Origin: Hemibagrus wyckioides
Taxonomy: Eukaryota; Chordata; Actinopteri; Siluriformes; Bagridae
Direction of reading: 5' to 3'
Length of the DNA: 64,000 nt
Assembly: GCF_019097595.1 (NCBI RefSeq)
Contig: NC_080716.1
Coordinates: forward strand, 30,418,901-30,482,900
Shown: positions 35,531-46,522 of the stretch, in pieces
How positions within the stretch are numbered: the stretch's first letter is position 1
How the letters are laid out: each line of letters begins with the position of its first letter
Program-made: the position numbers and the translations under genes
The notes under the pieces: model-generated
What the model was told of the DNA's origin: nothing
The model's database searches: none
Seen by the model: the letters and a program-made list of their open reading frames with translations, nothing else

Positions 35531-37499
35531 CTTTTACACCACAGGCAAAGACACTCTGACTCGTGATTCATTAAAGACAAAAACGTGAGACGTCATTCTC
35601 CATCAAACTTCCTGTTAGTTAAATAAAAAACAATACAAGCCTTCTATTGTTCCTACCCTGGACTCTAGACTACAGAGTGTACAATGTAAGGGTGCAGTGT
35701 GTCATTTGGGACGCAGCCTTTGGTCAGTTTGTGCTGAGAATTAAGGTGTAGCTGCTACAACTTCCTGTTTCTGTGCTTCACGCGGGTTTCTGCACTTCCT
35801 CCAGCAGCAGTGTCTCTGAAGCAAGATAGAATAGAGAAGATGAGGCTTTGCCGCTTCACGCTAGTCATATCGGCAGCTTCAGGCTTTAATCTTTTCGTCC
35901 CCTCTGTTCCGTCCTCTTCTATTGTGTAAAAAAAAAAACACCCATTAATACTCATTCGGCGAGAATTAGCGTCTAATACAGCTCGCGTTTAAGATTAGCA
36001 TGACCCCGCTTTATCCCCGCTTTGTTTTGTTTTTTTCAATCCACTTCAGAGACGTCGCCATGCCAACGTGCCGCAAACATGGCGGCGGCGGCGAGATTGG
36101 AAGAAAAAAAAAACAATAAAGAGACGGAAACAAAAGAGTTGAGCGTGAGCGGCGGCCATCTTGGGCCGAGACAATAACAGGATTATCTGAAGTGCTGTCA
36201 GTGTGTGAGGGGACATAATGCTTGCGTTAATATTCATAAAGAAATTAAGTGATGTGTGTGTGTGTGTGTGCTGAAAAGCGGGGGAAGCGGAGCGTACATT
36301 CACGCTGATAAATATTCATGGCGGCCTCTCAGCAGAGGTGAGAATGTAATCAAGTACGGGATTGATGCATCGCGGGCTTCCATGAACCCGCGCTCAAGCA
36401 GACGCACAATGGAAAAACGTGAGCGTGTGTGTGTGAGAGAGAGAGACAATCAACAATCAAAGACAAACCTATCTGTGTGCGTTTATTCCACACTCATGCA
36501 TTTATATTGTTCCTATTTATTTAAACCCAGCGATATTTCAAGAAAGGCAGAAGAGAAGAGTGGATCAGGCGGGAAGGGGCGGAGTCACCAGGCCCAAGTC
36601 AAAGCCGATTGGTTTCCTTCAGCAGCGACTCTTTCATTTCACAACAGGAAGTAATATAACCTTTTAAAAAATGTTGTTTTTATCCGTTTAGAGTTACATT
36701 TAACATTCTCTGAGACGAGCTAGTTTGTGTTTTCACTTAACAGCTGTAAACATTCATTCTCTCTCTCTCTCTCTCTCTCAGCCCCCCTTCTCTCTTTTTC
36801 TATCTCTCTCCCTCCCCGTCTCTCTTCCTGCCCCCCCACCCCCCTCTCTCCACTAACACTGGAGACTCCTTCCTTAAACATTAAAAACGTCTCCTTGCCG
36901 TTACATTATTATTTATTCACTTCGCATGCATCGTCCTCCTCTGAACCAGCTGTTTGTTGCTATAGTAACGAGCTTGTGAGAATAAACCTGATCTATTGCC
37001 AGCTGCATTTCTGGAAAACTAATCAACACCTCCTGACCAATCAGATCGCAGCTCGCTGCTACAGGAAGTCACCCTCGGCATGTGATAGGTTTTATTTATT
37101 TATTTATTATATTATTTTTTATCATGCTGTGCTAATGACGGTGTGCAAGGTGACAGATGTGGGTTTTTTTTTTTTTTGGTTTTTATTTCCGCTCGTTTCC
37201 TTTCACACCTCCCCCCTTCCCCCCACCTCCTGGAGTCATTTGCGGCGCACTAGCCGTCTGAAGTTTGCTCCGTTTTTGTCGGTAATTAGCTGTAATCATT
37301 CGCTCACGGCGGGAGACGTGGGGGCTGCAGGGTGAGAGAAAGAGAGATGTGGAGGTGTGTGTGTTTGTGTGTGTGTGCTAGTGTGAGAGTGGTCAGATCC
37401 ACACACACACACACACAGTGAACTAAGTGAACAGTACAGTGTGATAAAAATCTGAAACACTGAACATGATACCTGATACTTTAGGTCTTACCCTGCAGG

Positions 37500-37533
<34 letters not shown>

Positions 37534-38306
37534 TTACAACCTCACTGTGTTTTATATCTTAAACAAACAGTCTGGAAATTTTAGTTTCATTCATTTCCCT
37601 TGTTCTATCAGTTTGCTTCATTTCCATCTTTCTGGATTCCCTTCTTGATTTATTTTCCTCACGTAAGAATGAACAGCAGTGGAAGCAGATGATGATTATG
37701 AAAAGGAAGAGAAGATGAGAAATGGTGAGATGATGAGAGAACGGAAAACAACAGAGAATGATTGAGACTGAGGAAAAAATGAGAACGAGGAGAAACAAAA
37801 TGGAAAAAGAAAGGGAGGAGAGAGATGGAAGAATAGAAAGGGTGTGGAGGGGAGACGGACAGATGGAGGAGAGATAGAGGGATGAGGAACAGATGAAGAG
37901 GTGGAGAAGAAGTGATGGAGAAGAAGTGGAGAGATGAAGAGAAAGGGGAAAAAAAAGAAGATAGAGAGAGAACTCTGTGAAAGAACTCGACCTTTACTCC
38001 CCCGAGGTTGTGATGTCATCATGCACCTGTTGTTTTGGCACCGCCCCCTCAACCACCTGTGTGTGTGTCAGCTGGCTCAGCGTTGCTGTGGTAACAGCCC
38101 ATGTCAGCTGTGATGGAGGGTCTTCACGCTCCTGCGATTCCTTGACACACTCAGGAGCCAGTGGAAAGCTTTCACTCGAATCTGTTTGTTTGTTTATTTA
38201 TTTATTTACTTATTTTATATTCTTTTTCTATTTCATCTTATTTGTATTTTAATTAAATTTTTTTGCAAATGAGTAATTATAGAAACGCTAAGGTATTTGA
38301 AGATGT

Positions 38307-38356
<50 letters not shown>

Positions 38357-38399
38357 AATAAACCTGTGATTTACAGCTGCACTGCTGTCAGATGTGTTG
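35531..38399. other. Unique sequence, microsatellites and dispersed repeat pieces
   Basis: The CpG-containing block 35940-36420 is repeat-poor. A dispersed-repeat copy spans about 36850-37065 (ACACTGGAGACTCCTTCC, TTGCTATAGTAACGAGC, CTGACCAATCAGATCGCAG). Microsatellites: (CT)n 36759-36779, (GT)n 37356-37378, (CA)n 37397-37416, (GT)n 37501-37532, a purine-rich stretch 37670-37970 and (ATT)n 38309-38357. No gene supported. Confidence 0.5.
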
Positions 38400-40150
38400 T
38401 GATTAGATTAGATTAGATCAGATCTGATCAGATTAGATTCATCATTATTGTCATTAAAGCACAGAGTGCAAAGTACAAAGCCGATGAAACTCAATTAGCG
38501 TCAAACCTGAAGTGCGGTTTAGCAAAGATGAGACGCCGAGGCAGAGCTCCAGTAAAGTGCAACGCTGACAGGTGCAATGCTGCGCTACTGTCAGTCCCGT
38601 GAGTCCGGAGACACGCATTAATGTAATCCAGATTGAACAGTGCAGCTGAACGTAGGTGCAAAATAGATCAGGGGTAAGTGGATCCAGAGACGTGAGCGGA
38701 ATTCAAAAACACGACTGAATGTAAGGTGCGAGGTGAAGAATGGGCAACTCTCGGCAACGGCATGTGCAGAAAGAGAAACCCTGAGCAGATTGTGTAAATG
38801 ATTTCAGTTCAGCAGCAGTGGAGCTGGAGGGAAGGGAGATTGTGAGCAAGCTCTATGTAGCCTGCTGTTACTGCAGCAAAGGCCACTGTAGGACTTCCAG
38901 GAAGTTAGTAGTCCACAGTCCAAAATAGGTGGTAACCTTTGATGTGTTGGCTGATTTTGACCATCAGCTTTGAGCTTGAGCAGATTTATTCTTCGAGGTG
39001 TTGAGGGAAAGGTTGTTGGATCACCACATCACCATGACCTGGTGATGGACTTCCTTCCTCTGTCAGTGATCAGACCTACGTTGTTGTCATGGTGTCGTCT
39101 TTCAACTCAATATCAGACCCCAGCAATCAAGGGTTAAACACCTTGTCCTAAGGCCCAGCAAGGGCCATTTGGGAGTCCAGGGATTCTCTCATGACCTTGA
39201 ACTCACGACCTTGTCCAACATCTTAACCATTTAAATTTCTGGCATTTGGCAGACACCATTTTATCTCATTTTATACAAGTGAGCAATTGAGGGTTAATGC
39301 TCTGGCTTAAGGACCCAGCAGTGGCAGCTTGGTGGACCTGGGATTAAAAGTTCACAACCTTCCCACCAGTAGTCGGACACCCTAACCACTAAGCTACCAG
39401 ATCCCAGTTGAACCATTCACCTCCTACTGACCTGCCTGAGCTTGATAATGGAGTATGAGCCATGAACAGGGGAAAAAGGGTGTAGAGTAGAGGACTAATC
39501 CACAGCCCTGTAAGATGCAGGTGTTTAGAGAGGATCAGGGTGGAGAAGGTGTGACTCCACTTTGTTAGTCCAGGGTCTAACTGCAGAAGGTGCCAAGGTG
39601 GGTGAGCTTGGAGATCGGCTTCGTAATGTAGGAGCTGCGGGTGGAGTGAGGAGCCATGGTGATGGCATCCTCTGTTGGTTTCTTGAGATAGAAGGTGAAC
39701 TGATATGCATCTAGGGTTGAGGACAGGCAGGATCACAGATGGGAAAGAATCCGTCTTTTGAAACACTTGATACTAATGGTAGCAGGAGGGATGTGGTTGA
39801 GGGATGTGGCTCCTTTTGGCAGGGGTTTCAGCAAAAGTCTTAAAGCAAGTTTAGAACCACTGCTTGGACAAGGAACCCTGAAGACCTGAGACAGTTGTTC
39901 TGCACCTGGACTGCCTTCAGTGCTCAGGGTGGAAAACTTGTCACTGATGGAGACTGTGAGCTGCAGATGGAAGAATCTGTGTTTCTCTGGGCAATGTGAG
40001 CTTAGAATATATTTCAGGCAGGGAGGCATCACTGATTCAGGGCGAGTGTTGAGAGGTTTTGTAGTCTGTGAGTGTTCGGATCTCCTGCCACATTTGTCAA
40101 GGGTCAGTAGAAATGGCTTGCACGAATCCCCTGTCTGAGGTTTGTTCCTG
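38400..40150 (-). mobile_element. Decayed L2/Rex-like LINE with (GATTA)n tail
   Basis: Read on the minus strand, a reverse-transcriptase region is recognisable at about 39590-39420: TFSTLILS, then SPLLYTLFPLFMAHT, the region after the usual PQG motif, which is mutated here. Minus-strand sequence farther along (39115-38880) matches the later palm/connection part, and the element ends in a GATTAGATTAGATTAGAT run at 38400-38418 followed by ATTCATCATTATTGTCATTA, the usual 3' tail in reverse. Stops and frameshifts are many, so no ORF is intact. It is split by SINE-type insertions at about 39116-39408. The clade name is from general resemblance, not a search. Confidence 0.7.
39116..39408 (-). mobile_element. 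Two SINE copies nested in the LINE
   Basis: A shorter damaged copy (39116-39228: CAAGGGTTAAACACCTTGTC, CATGACCTTGAACTCACGAC) and a better one (39229-39408: GAGCAATTGAGGGTTAATGC, GGCAGCTTGGTGGACCTGGG, ACCCTAACCACTAAGCTACC). Both are in the reverse orientation and interrupt LINE sequence that resumes on either side. Confidence 0.7.
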
Positions 40151-41527
40151 GATGAGCTGTAGGCTTCCCGGTCTCTAGCATCTCATACCTTCAGATTAGG
40201 AACCATATCTCTTTGTCCATCAGGACATCAGAGAGGAAAATGCTTTACTTTTACAGGAAGTGGCTGTGCTGACATGTTGATGGTCTTCACCTTCTGACCA
40301 ATCAGAATTCAGTATAATATTTTGATCATAATGAGTTAAAGAAGAGCGTATTAGCCTTGTTCTCTGGCCCTAACCTCAGTAAACTTCATACAGCTCGTTA
40401 TGCTGGGGTGGAAATGAAACTTGTATTTATTTCCCTGTTCACACTCGGTGTTGCTTACACACTCGTGGCCTGTCGTGTGTAAATACACAACCTTATTATC
40501 ACGTTTTCCTAATATTCCTAGCAGCTTAAAGCAGATCTCACGCTGTGCCGCTTAATTACAGGAAGTGTAAACGCAACAGGAAGCGCTGCAATGCTAATCA
40601 GTCGCATTATTTTATTTCTCACGCGTTCCAACCTGCTTCGTTTAAAACCGGCTTGGTGCCTTTTCAGATTTTCCCTGACATCATATGTGTAATTACTAAT
40701 TTCACAACTTCACATCATTTCTGCACTCGTTTTCCCTCACAGCTTTTTTTTTTTTTTAGGTGAGACTCTAAGTAGTGTATTTAGGGAAGGTGTGTAGCTT
40801 GTGAGAGTTCTGGGAAACGGCGCTGGTGCCATGTTTAAATGAGCGTTCTTCACAAAAATTCTTCTCACACGCAGCTCGTTAGCAGCCTTCACGAGTATTC
40901 AGGGGAAAAAAACACTAGCAGGGACATTTGTGTAGCAGAAACACACAAGAAGCTCACAGAGTGTTTTTTTTCTCAGTCTTTACAGATTCTCTTCATGTTC
41001 TCATGAGTTCCTTCAGGGTTCCTCTGGTTTTCTCCAAACAACACAACATGTATTACAGTAAATCTATATTCTGAGTGAATCGTTTAAAATGATCATGTCT
41101 TGGTGTTGGATTTTTCACTAATTGTATCAGTGACGGTTTCTGTGTTTTTGTCCAAAGATCCCATGCAGCACATCATTTACACATATAATATAGTTTTAAT
41201 ATAGTTTTTGGTTTATTTTGTACAAACTTATTGCCTGCGACACTAAAATCATCTGATTTTAGAAGTTTCTTTTCTTTTCTTTTCTTTTCTTTTCTTTTCT
41301 TTTCTTTTCTTTTCTTTTCACTTTTAATTTTCATAATCATTTGTTCCTGTAATTTTTCAAAAAATATTCACTTCTGTTTTTTGTTTTTCTCACTGAATTT
41401 GTACCATTCTTCTCTTAATCATTGTTCCGATCCTATAGTTTATTTATTTATTATTTATCTTTTACATTTTTTTATCTTCCCCAAAAATGTATTTATTTAT
41501 CTAATTTATTTACATTATATTTATTTC

Positions 41528-41605
<78 letters not shown>

Positions 41606-42074
41606 TTAAACTTTTTCTTCCAGCTTTGTAAATTTTTTAAAAAATTTTCTTTTTCTTTTTTTGGAAACAAACATCTGTATCATTACTCTTCATAAAGGTC
41701 ACTTCCATTATTTATTTATTTATTTTTTTGAGGGCAGGGGGAAGGTGGGAATGATTTGGGGAGTTAAATGTTTGTTCATTTAATTTCTTTCTTTTTTAAA
41801 AAAATGATTTTTTTTTTGTTTGTTTGGTTTGTCATCTATCTCTCATAAAAACATTTTTCCTGCAGTTTCTGTAAAACATCCGTTGCAGAACATCTTGTGT
41901 TTCCTGGATTCCAAAATATCTAACACATAAAAATATTTCTGAAACTTTTACACAGTTCTAAATATGTCAGCTTCATCTCAGCCTGAACTCATGAGTAGTT
42001 CATACAGACGGAAGGAACGACTTCACCGGACATAGAAGTTTTTAATTTAAAAAATTTTTTTTTAAAAATAAATC

Positions 42075-42078
<4 letters not shown>
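40151..42078. other. Unique sequence and simple repeats, no gene seen
   Basis: Contains a GACCAATCAGAATTCAG dispersed-repeat piece at 40285-40310, a poly-T at 40744-40758, (TTTTC)n at 41268-41319 and a compound (CTAT)n then (CTGT)n at 41530-41607, which is GATA/GACA on the other strand. The 154-codon frame across these tracts is low-complexity. Confidence 0.6.

Positions 42079-42107
<29 letters not shown>
42079..42107. repeat. (TA)n, left side of the Tc1 insertion
   Basis: TA dinucleotides ending at the left end of the transposon. With the tract at 43356-43423 this is one TA microsatellite split by the insertion. Confidence 0.9.
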
Positions 42108-42113
<6 letters not shown>

Positions 42114-43352
42114 ATTGCCAAAAGTATTTGCTCACCCATCCAAATAATCAGAATCAGGTGTTCCAATCACTTCCATGGCCACAGGTGTATAAAATCAAGC
42201 ACCTAGGCATGCAGACTGTTTTTACAAACATTTGTGAAAGAATGGGTCGCTCTCAGGAGCTCAGTGAATTCCAGCGTGGAACTGTGATAGGATGCCACCT
42301 GTGCAACAAATACAGTCGTGAAATTTCCTCGCTCCTAAGTATTCCACAGTCAACTGTCAGCTGTATTATAAGAACATGGAAGTGTTTGGGAACGACAGCA
42401 ACTCAGCCACGAAGTGGTAGGCCACGTAAACTGACGGAGCGGGGTCAGCGGATGCTGAGGCGCATAGTGCGAAGAGGTCGCCAACTTTCTGCAGAGTCAA
42501 TCGCTACAGACCTCCAAACTTCATGCGGCCTTCAGATTAGCTCAAGAACAGTGCGCAGAGAGCTTCATGGAATGGGTTTCCATGGCCGAGCGGCTGCATC
42601 CAAGCCATACATCACCAAGTGCAATGCAAAGCGTCGGATGCAGTGGTGTAAAGCACGCCGCCACTGGACTCTAGAGCAGTGGAGACGCGTTCTCTGGAGT
42701 GACGAATCGCGCTTCTCCATCTGGCAATCTGATGGACGAGTCTGGGTTTGGCGGTTGCCAGGAGAACGGTACTTGTCTGACTGCATTGTGCCAAGTGTAA
42801 AGTTTGGTGGAGGGGGGATTATGGTGTGGGGTTGTTTTTCAGGAGCTGGGCTTGGCCCCTTAGTTCCAGTGAAAGGAACTCTGAATGCTTCAGCATACCA
42901 AGACATTTTGGACAATTCCATGCTCCCAACTTTGTGGGAACAGTTTGGAGCTGGCCCCTTCCTCTTCCAACATGGCTGTGCACCAGTGCACAAAGCAAGG
43001 TCCATAAAGACATGGATGACCGAGTCTGGTGTGGATGAACTTGACTGGCCTGCACAGAGTCCTGACCTCAACCCGATAGAACACCTTTGGGATGAATTAG
43101 AGCGGAGACTGAGAGCCAGGCCTTCTCGTCCAACATCGGTGTGTGACCTCACAAATGCGCTTCTGGAAGAATGGTCAAAAATTCCCATAAACACACTCCT
43201 AAACCTTGTGGACAGCCTTCCCAGAAGAGTTGAAGCTGTTATAGCTGCAAAGGGTGGACCGACGTCATATTGAACCCTATGGATTAGGAATGGGATGTCA
43301 CTTAAGTTCATATGCGAGTCAAGGCAGGTGAGCGAATACTTTTGATAATATA

Positions 43353-43355
<3 letters not shown>
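42108..43355 (+). mobile_element. Full-length Tc1/mariner transposon (1,248 bp)
   Basis: Left end begins AACTATATTGCCAAAAGTAT. The right end read in reverse begins CACTATATTATCAAAAGTAT. The 29-bp terminal inverted repeats (42108-42136 and 43327-43355) agree at 25 of 29 positions. A TA dinucleotide flanks each end, as expected for the Tc1/mariner superfamily, and the target was a TA microsatellite. The transposase gene lies inside at 42242-43273, leaving a 134-bp 5' and an 82-bp 3' noncoding part. Terminal repeats are short compared with the ~200-bp IR/DR type ends of Sleeping Beauty-like elements. Confidence 0.93.
42242..43273 (+). CDS. Tc1/mariner transposase, open but catalytically altered (D245G)
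   Basis: A DDE transposase that would cut and join transposon ends at TA sites in the nucleus. The frame is uninterrupted for 343 codons, the normal Tc1 length. The ATG at 42242 is chosen because it starts the conserved [13 protein letters not shown] segment. The frame runs in from 42128 but the 38 upstream codons overlap the terminal repeat. Order of parts: paired-like helix-turn-helix region about 1-115 with the GRPRK AT-hook-like motif at 59-63, glycine-rich GGGG at 189-192, then the catalytic core. First Asp is D154 in SDESRF, third residue is E280 in NPIEHLW, and 34 residues separate positions 245 and 280, fixing the family as DD34E. At 245, where Asp is expected before CAPVHK, the codon at 42974 is GGC (Gly), one transition from GAC. 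The product should be unable to catalyse transposition but may keep DNA binding. No host promoter is visible. Confidence 0.9.
   Translation: MGRSQELSEFQRGTVIGCHLCNKYSREISSLLSIPQSTVSCIIRTWKCLGTTATQPRSGRPRKLTERGQRMLRRIVRRGRQLSAESIATDLQTSCGLQISSRTVRRELHGMGFHGRAAASKPYITKCNAKRRMQWCKARRHWTLEQWRRVLWSDESRFSIWQSDGRVWVWRLPGERYLSDCIVPSVKFGGGGIMVWGCFSGAGLGPLVPVKGTLNASAYQDILDNSMLPTLWEQFGAGPFLFQHGCAPVHKARSIKTWMTESGVDELDWPAQSPDLNPIEHLWDELERRLRARPSRPTSVCDLTNALLEEWSKIPINTLLNLVDSLPRRVEAVIAAKGGPTSY

Positions 43356-43423
<68 letters not shown>
43356..43423. repeat. (TA)n, right side of the Tc1 insertion
   Basis: About 34 uninterrupted TA dinucleotides directly abutting the right terminal repeat. This side is longer than the left remnant. 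Confidence 0.93.
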
Positions 43424-43428
<5 letters not shown>

Positions 43429-43855
43429 GTATATGAGATGACGTTGATGTACAGAAACCCAATGGTGCGTTTGATTGTTAGTGGTTAAGGTTAGGCTGAG
43501 GGTCGAGGCTAACTCTGACTGCTTTATTTGTAAATTTAATCAAATGAAATTCAAGGAAATTGCTTTGCATTTTTAAAAAGGTTCTCATGGTTCTCTGTGT
43601 GTTTGGGAAGGTTACACTTTACACATAGCTGTTATTGAAATTAAATACATACACACACACACACACACACAACCACACACGCCTGTGTAAATCTGAGTGT
43701 ATGAAATGACCTCGGAGATGTTGTTTAGCATGTCCTGAAAAAACAGCCCAAGCTTTTTTTTTGTGTCAACAGAAAAAACACAAACATTAGTCATTCATTA
43801 AAAAATGTGTCTTTGTACTTCCACTTTTTCCTGCTCTCTAATTCACGCTTTAAAT

Positions 43856-44550
43856 GAGATCTGGGGAATTTTGAGGCCAGGTCAACACCTTAAACTGGTT
43901 GTTGTGGTCATCAAACCATTCCTGAACCATTTCTGCTTTGTGGCACGGTGCATTATCCTGCTGAAAGAGACCACAGCCATCAGGGAGTAGCGTTTCCATG
44001 AAAGGGTGTACATGGTCTTTAACAATGCTTAGGTAGGTGGTACGTGTCAAAGTAACATCCACATGGATGGGAGGATCCAAGGTTTCCCAGCAGAACATTG
44101 ACCAAAGCTGGACACTGCCTCCGCCGACTCGCCTTTTTCCCATAGTGCATCCTGGTGCCATGTGTTCCCCAGGTAAGAGACGCACACACACTTGGTCATC
44201 CACGTGATGTAAAAGAAAACGTGATTCATCAGACCAGGCCACCTTCTTCCACTGCTCTGTTGGCCAGTTCTTATGCTCACGTGTCCAATGTTGCACAGGG
44301 GTCAGCATGGGCAGCCTGACCGGTCTGCAGCTATGTGGCCCCATACACAACAAACTGTGATGCACTGTGTATTCTGACCCCTTTCTATCAGAACCAGCAT
44401 TAACTTCTTCAGCAGTTTGAGCAACAGATGCAACAAACATTCACTTACTGCCTAATATATCTCCCCCATTAACAAGTGCCATGATGAGGAGATCATCAGT
44501 CTTATTCACTTCACCCCTCACTGCTCACAGTGTTATTCCTGATTGGTGTA
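43856..44550 (-). pseudogene. Second Tc1/mariner element, deleted relic of another lineage
   Basis: Reading down from 44550, the 5' terminal repeat (TACACCAATCAGG) and leader run to about 44445 and then join directly to transposase sequence starting VASVAQTAEEVNAGS, so the whole helix-turn-helix part, about 330 bp, is missing. The remaining frame is open for about 190 codons (44440 to 43856) and keeps D71 in WSDESRF and D161 in QQDNAPCH. A small in-frame loss of 5-6 codons is seen near TPVQHWTREH. Homology stops after NSPDL, so the third catalytic Glu and the 3' terminal repeat are gone. It is clearly of a different Tc1 lineage from the neighbour at 42108-43355. Confidence 0.88.
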
Positions 44551-46489
44551 CATCACCTACGTCACATACATTAGGATTTCTGACTTTAAATTTCACATTT
44601 TCCTGCAGTTCATTGATGACTTTATAGATAAACAGCTCAGCGTGTATTAAAGTGCATGAAATAAAGTGGACAATAAAGTAAAGTGTGCACATCTGTGTAA
44701 AATGCTACAAACAATCGCCAGCACAGCTGTGTGTCCCGAAGCTCTCGGCTGGAGAACTCATCAGCTTCATATCTTACAGAAATGTATTGATCGGAAGATA
44801 ATTGACTCAGATGCTGAGCGAAGCTGCGAACACCAGGCTTCCGTCTGCTGTTATTGTCCTGTTAATAGCGTTTGTGATATAAGACAGCCACAGCTCTCGC
44901 TCCATGTTCAGCAGAATTCTGGACCACGGTTTGCTGACTCTTTTTAGAGTTCTTTTGTTTTCTTAGCATCAGGTGCTAATGAGTTATTTGTGCATTAATC
45001 ACATTTCCATGCTAGCAAAGTCGAGAATCCCACGCTGTTGGGCTCGTCCACGTCCTAAATCTTAATTTATCTCCTGTTTTTTTTTTTTCACTTCACACCC
45101 ACATACTGTACTTTGTAAAGTCATGAGTGCGTGTTAAATCCAAAAAAAAAGTAAGCTTCAACAAAAACTTTGGTCAGTGATAAAAACAAAATACATTTCA
45201 GTGTTATTCTTGACCAGATCTGCCAAGAAGTTTGGCATCTGAATGTTTCTTTGTATATTTCTATACAAAATATGTCTAACAACAAATGTGTGATGAATTA
45301 GACATGCATTTAGCATGAAGCTAAACTGGTGGCTAATTAATGTCCCTTGTATTAGCTTCATAGCTCCAATAAAGACTCTAAACATGTTTTGTAAGAACTA
45401 CAAAATGTATGTTCATTATCCTTCTGATTTGGTCAGGAAGAGTTGTTCCTGTTTTTTGTAGTAGTTTTTTGCAGCAGCAGTGTCTGACATGGTATTGTTT
45501 TTATAGTAACTGGGACTTCTATGGTTCTACAAAAAACCTTGGATATGGTGAAGTTTTCTGTCAGGAAACATTTTCTGTTATTATTGCTAACACATCTGGA
45601 AGAAGTCTCCAGTGTCAGAGGTAAAGCTGGAATGTTTTCCGACATGAGAACAAAGGACACTTCTTTGCAGTTTTTTGGCAACATGCCAGGCTAACTGGTA
45701 AGCTGTTACTGGTGTTACTGGTAGTGTTGAACACAGGGATTTGGGATTTGCCTCAGGGGTTTCCTCAGGGTTCTCTGGTTTCCTTCTCTAGTCCAACGAC
45801 ATGTGCTATAGTCTGGCTCTAATTTGTCCATAACATGCTTTTTGTCCTGTGTCATGTGTTCTTACCCTGTCCATGATGTCCGCTGCTTTAAACTCCAGGG
45901 TTCCCTGTGACCCTGTGTAGGATGCCTACTACAGAAAATGGACGGATGTGACTATTTGCAAACTTTCGACTATACTTACACACTTTTTTCACTCCAATAC
46001 TACAACATGACCAGTGAAGTAACCCTCGTCTGAACCCTGACCATATAACCCCATGGACTATCCAAGCCCAGGATCCAGATCAGGATTCAAGCGACTCGCT
46101 ATCGGAAAAACAGGAACGAGTTCCTGCGTGACATCACCGATGGTTCTGTTATAATTTCTCAGTTTAACTCCTGTGGCTCAACCTTTAGAGAAGAATAAAC
46201 ACCACCACACCCAGTGTTCACACTTCCTCTTCCTGACGAGACGAAGCAGCTCAGACCGCCGGTACAGTACCAAGCGTGGGCATGTGAGAAAAAAGAGAGA
46301 GAGAGAGAGAGAGAGAGGGATGGGGGGGGGTCTTGTGATAAAGACTTCAGCAGTATGATCGGCACTTCCTAACGAGCGCGGCCTGATCTGTCGGATTTAA
46401 AAGGGAGTTAAATGCCAGTTGCTGTGGCTGATCTCTGTGTGAAATGTCACCGCCGAGAGACTCCTGCAGTGCCTCCCTCTCTCCCTCTC

Positions 46490-46522
<33 letters not shown>

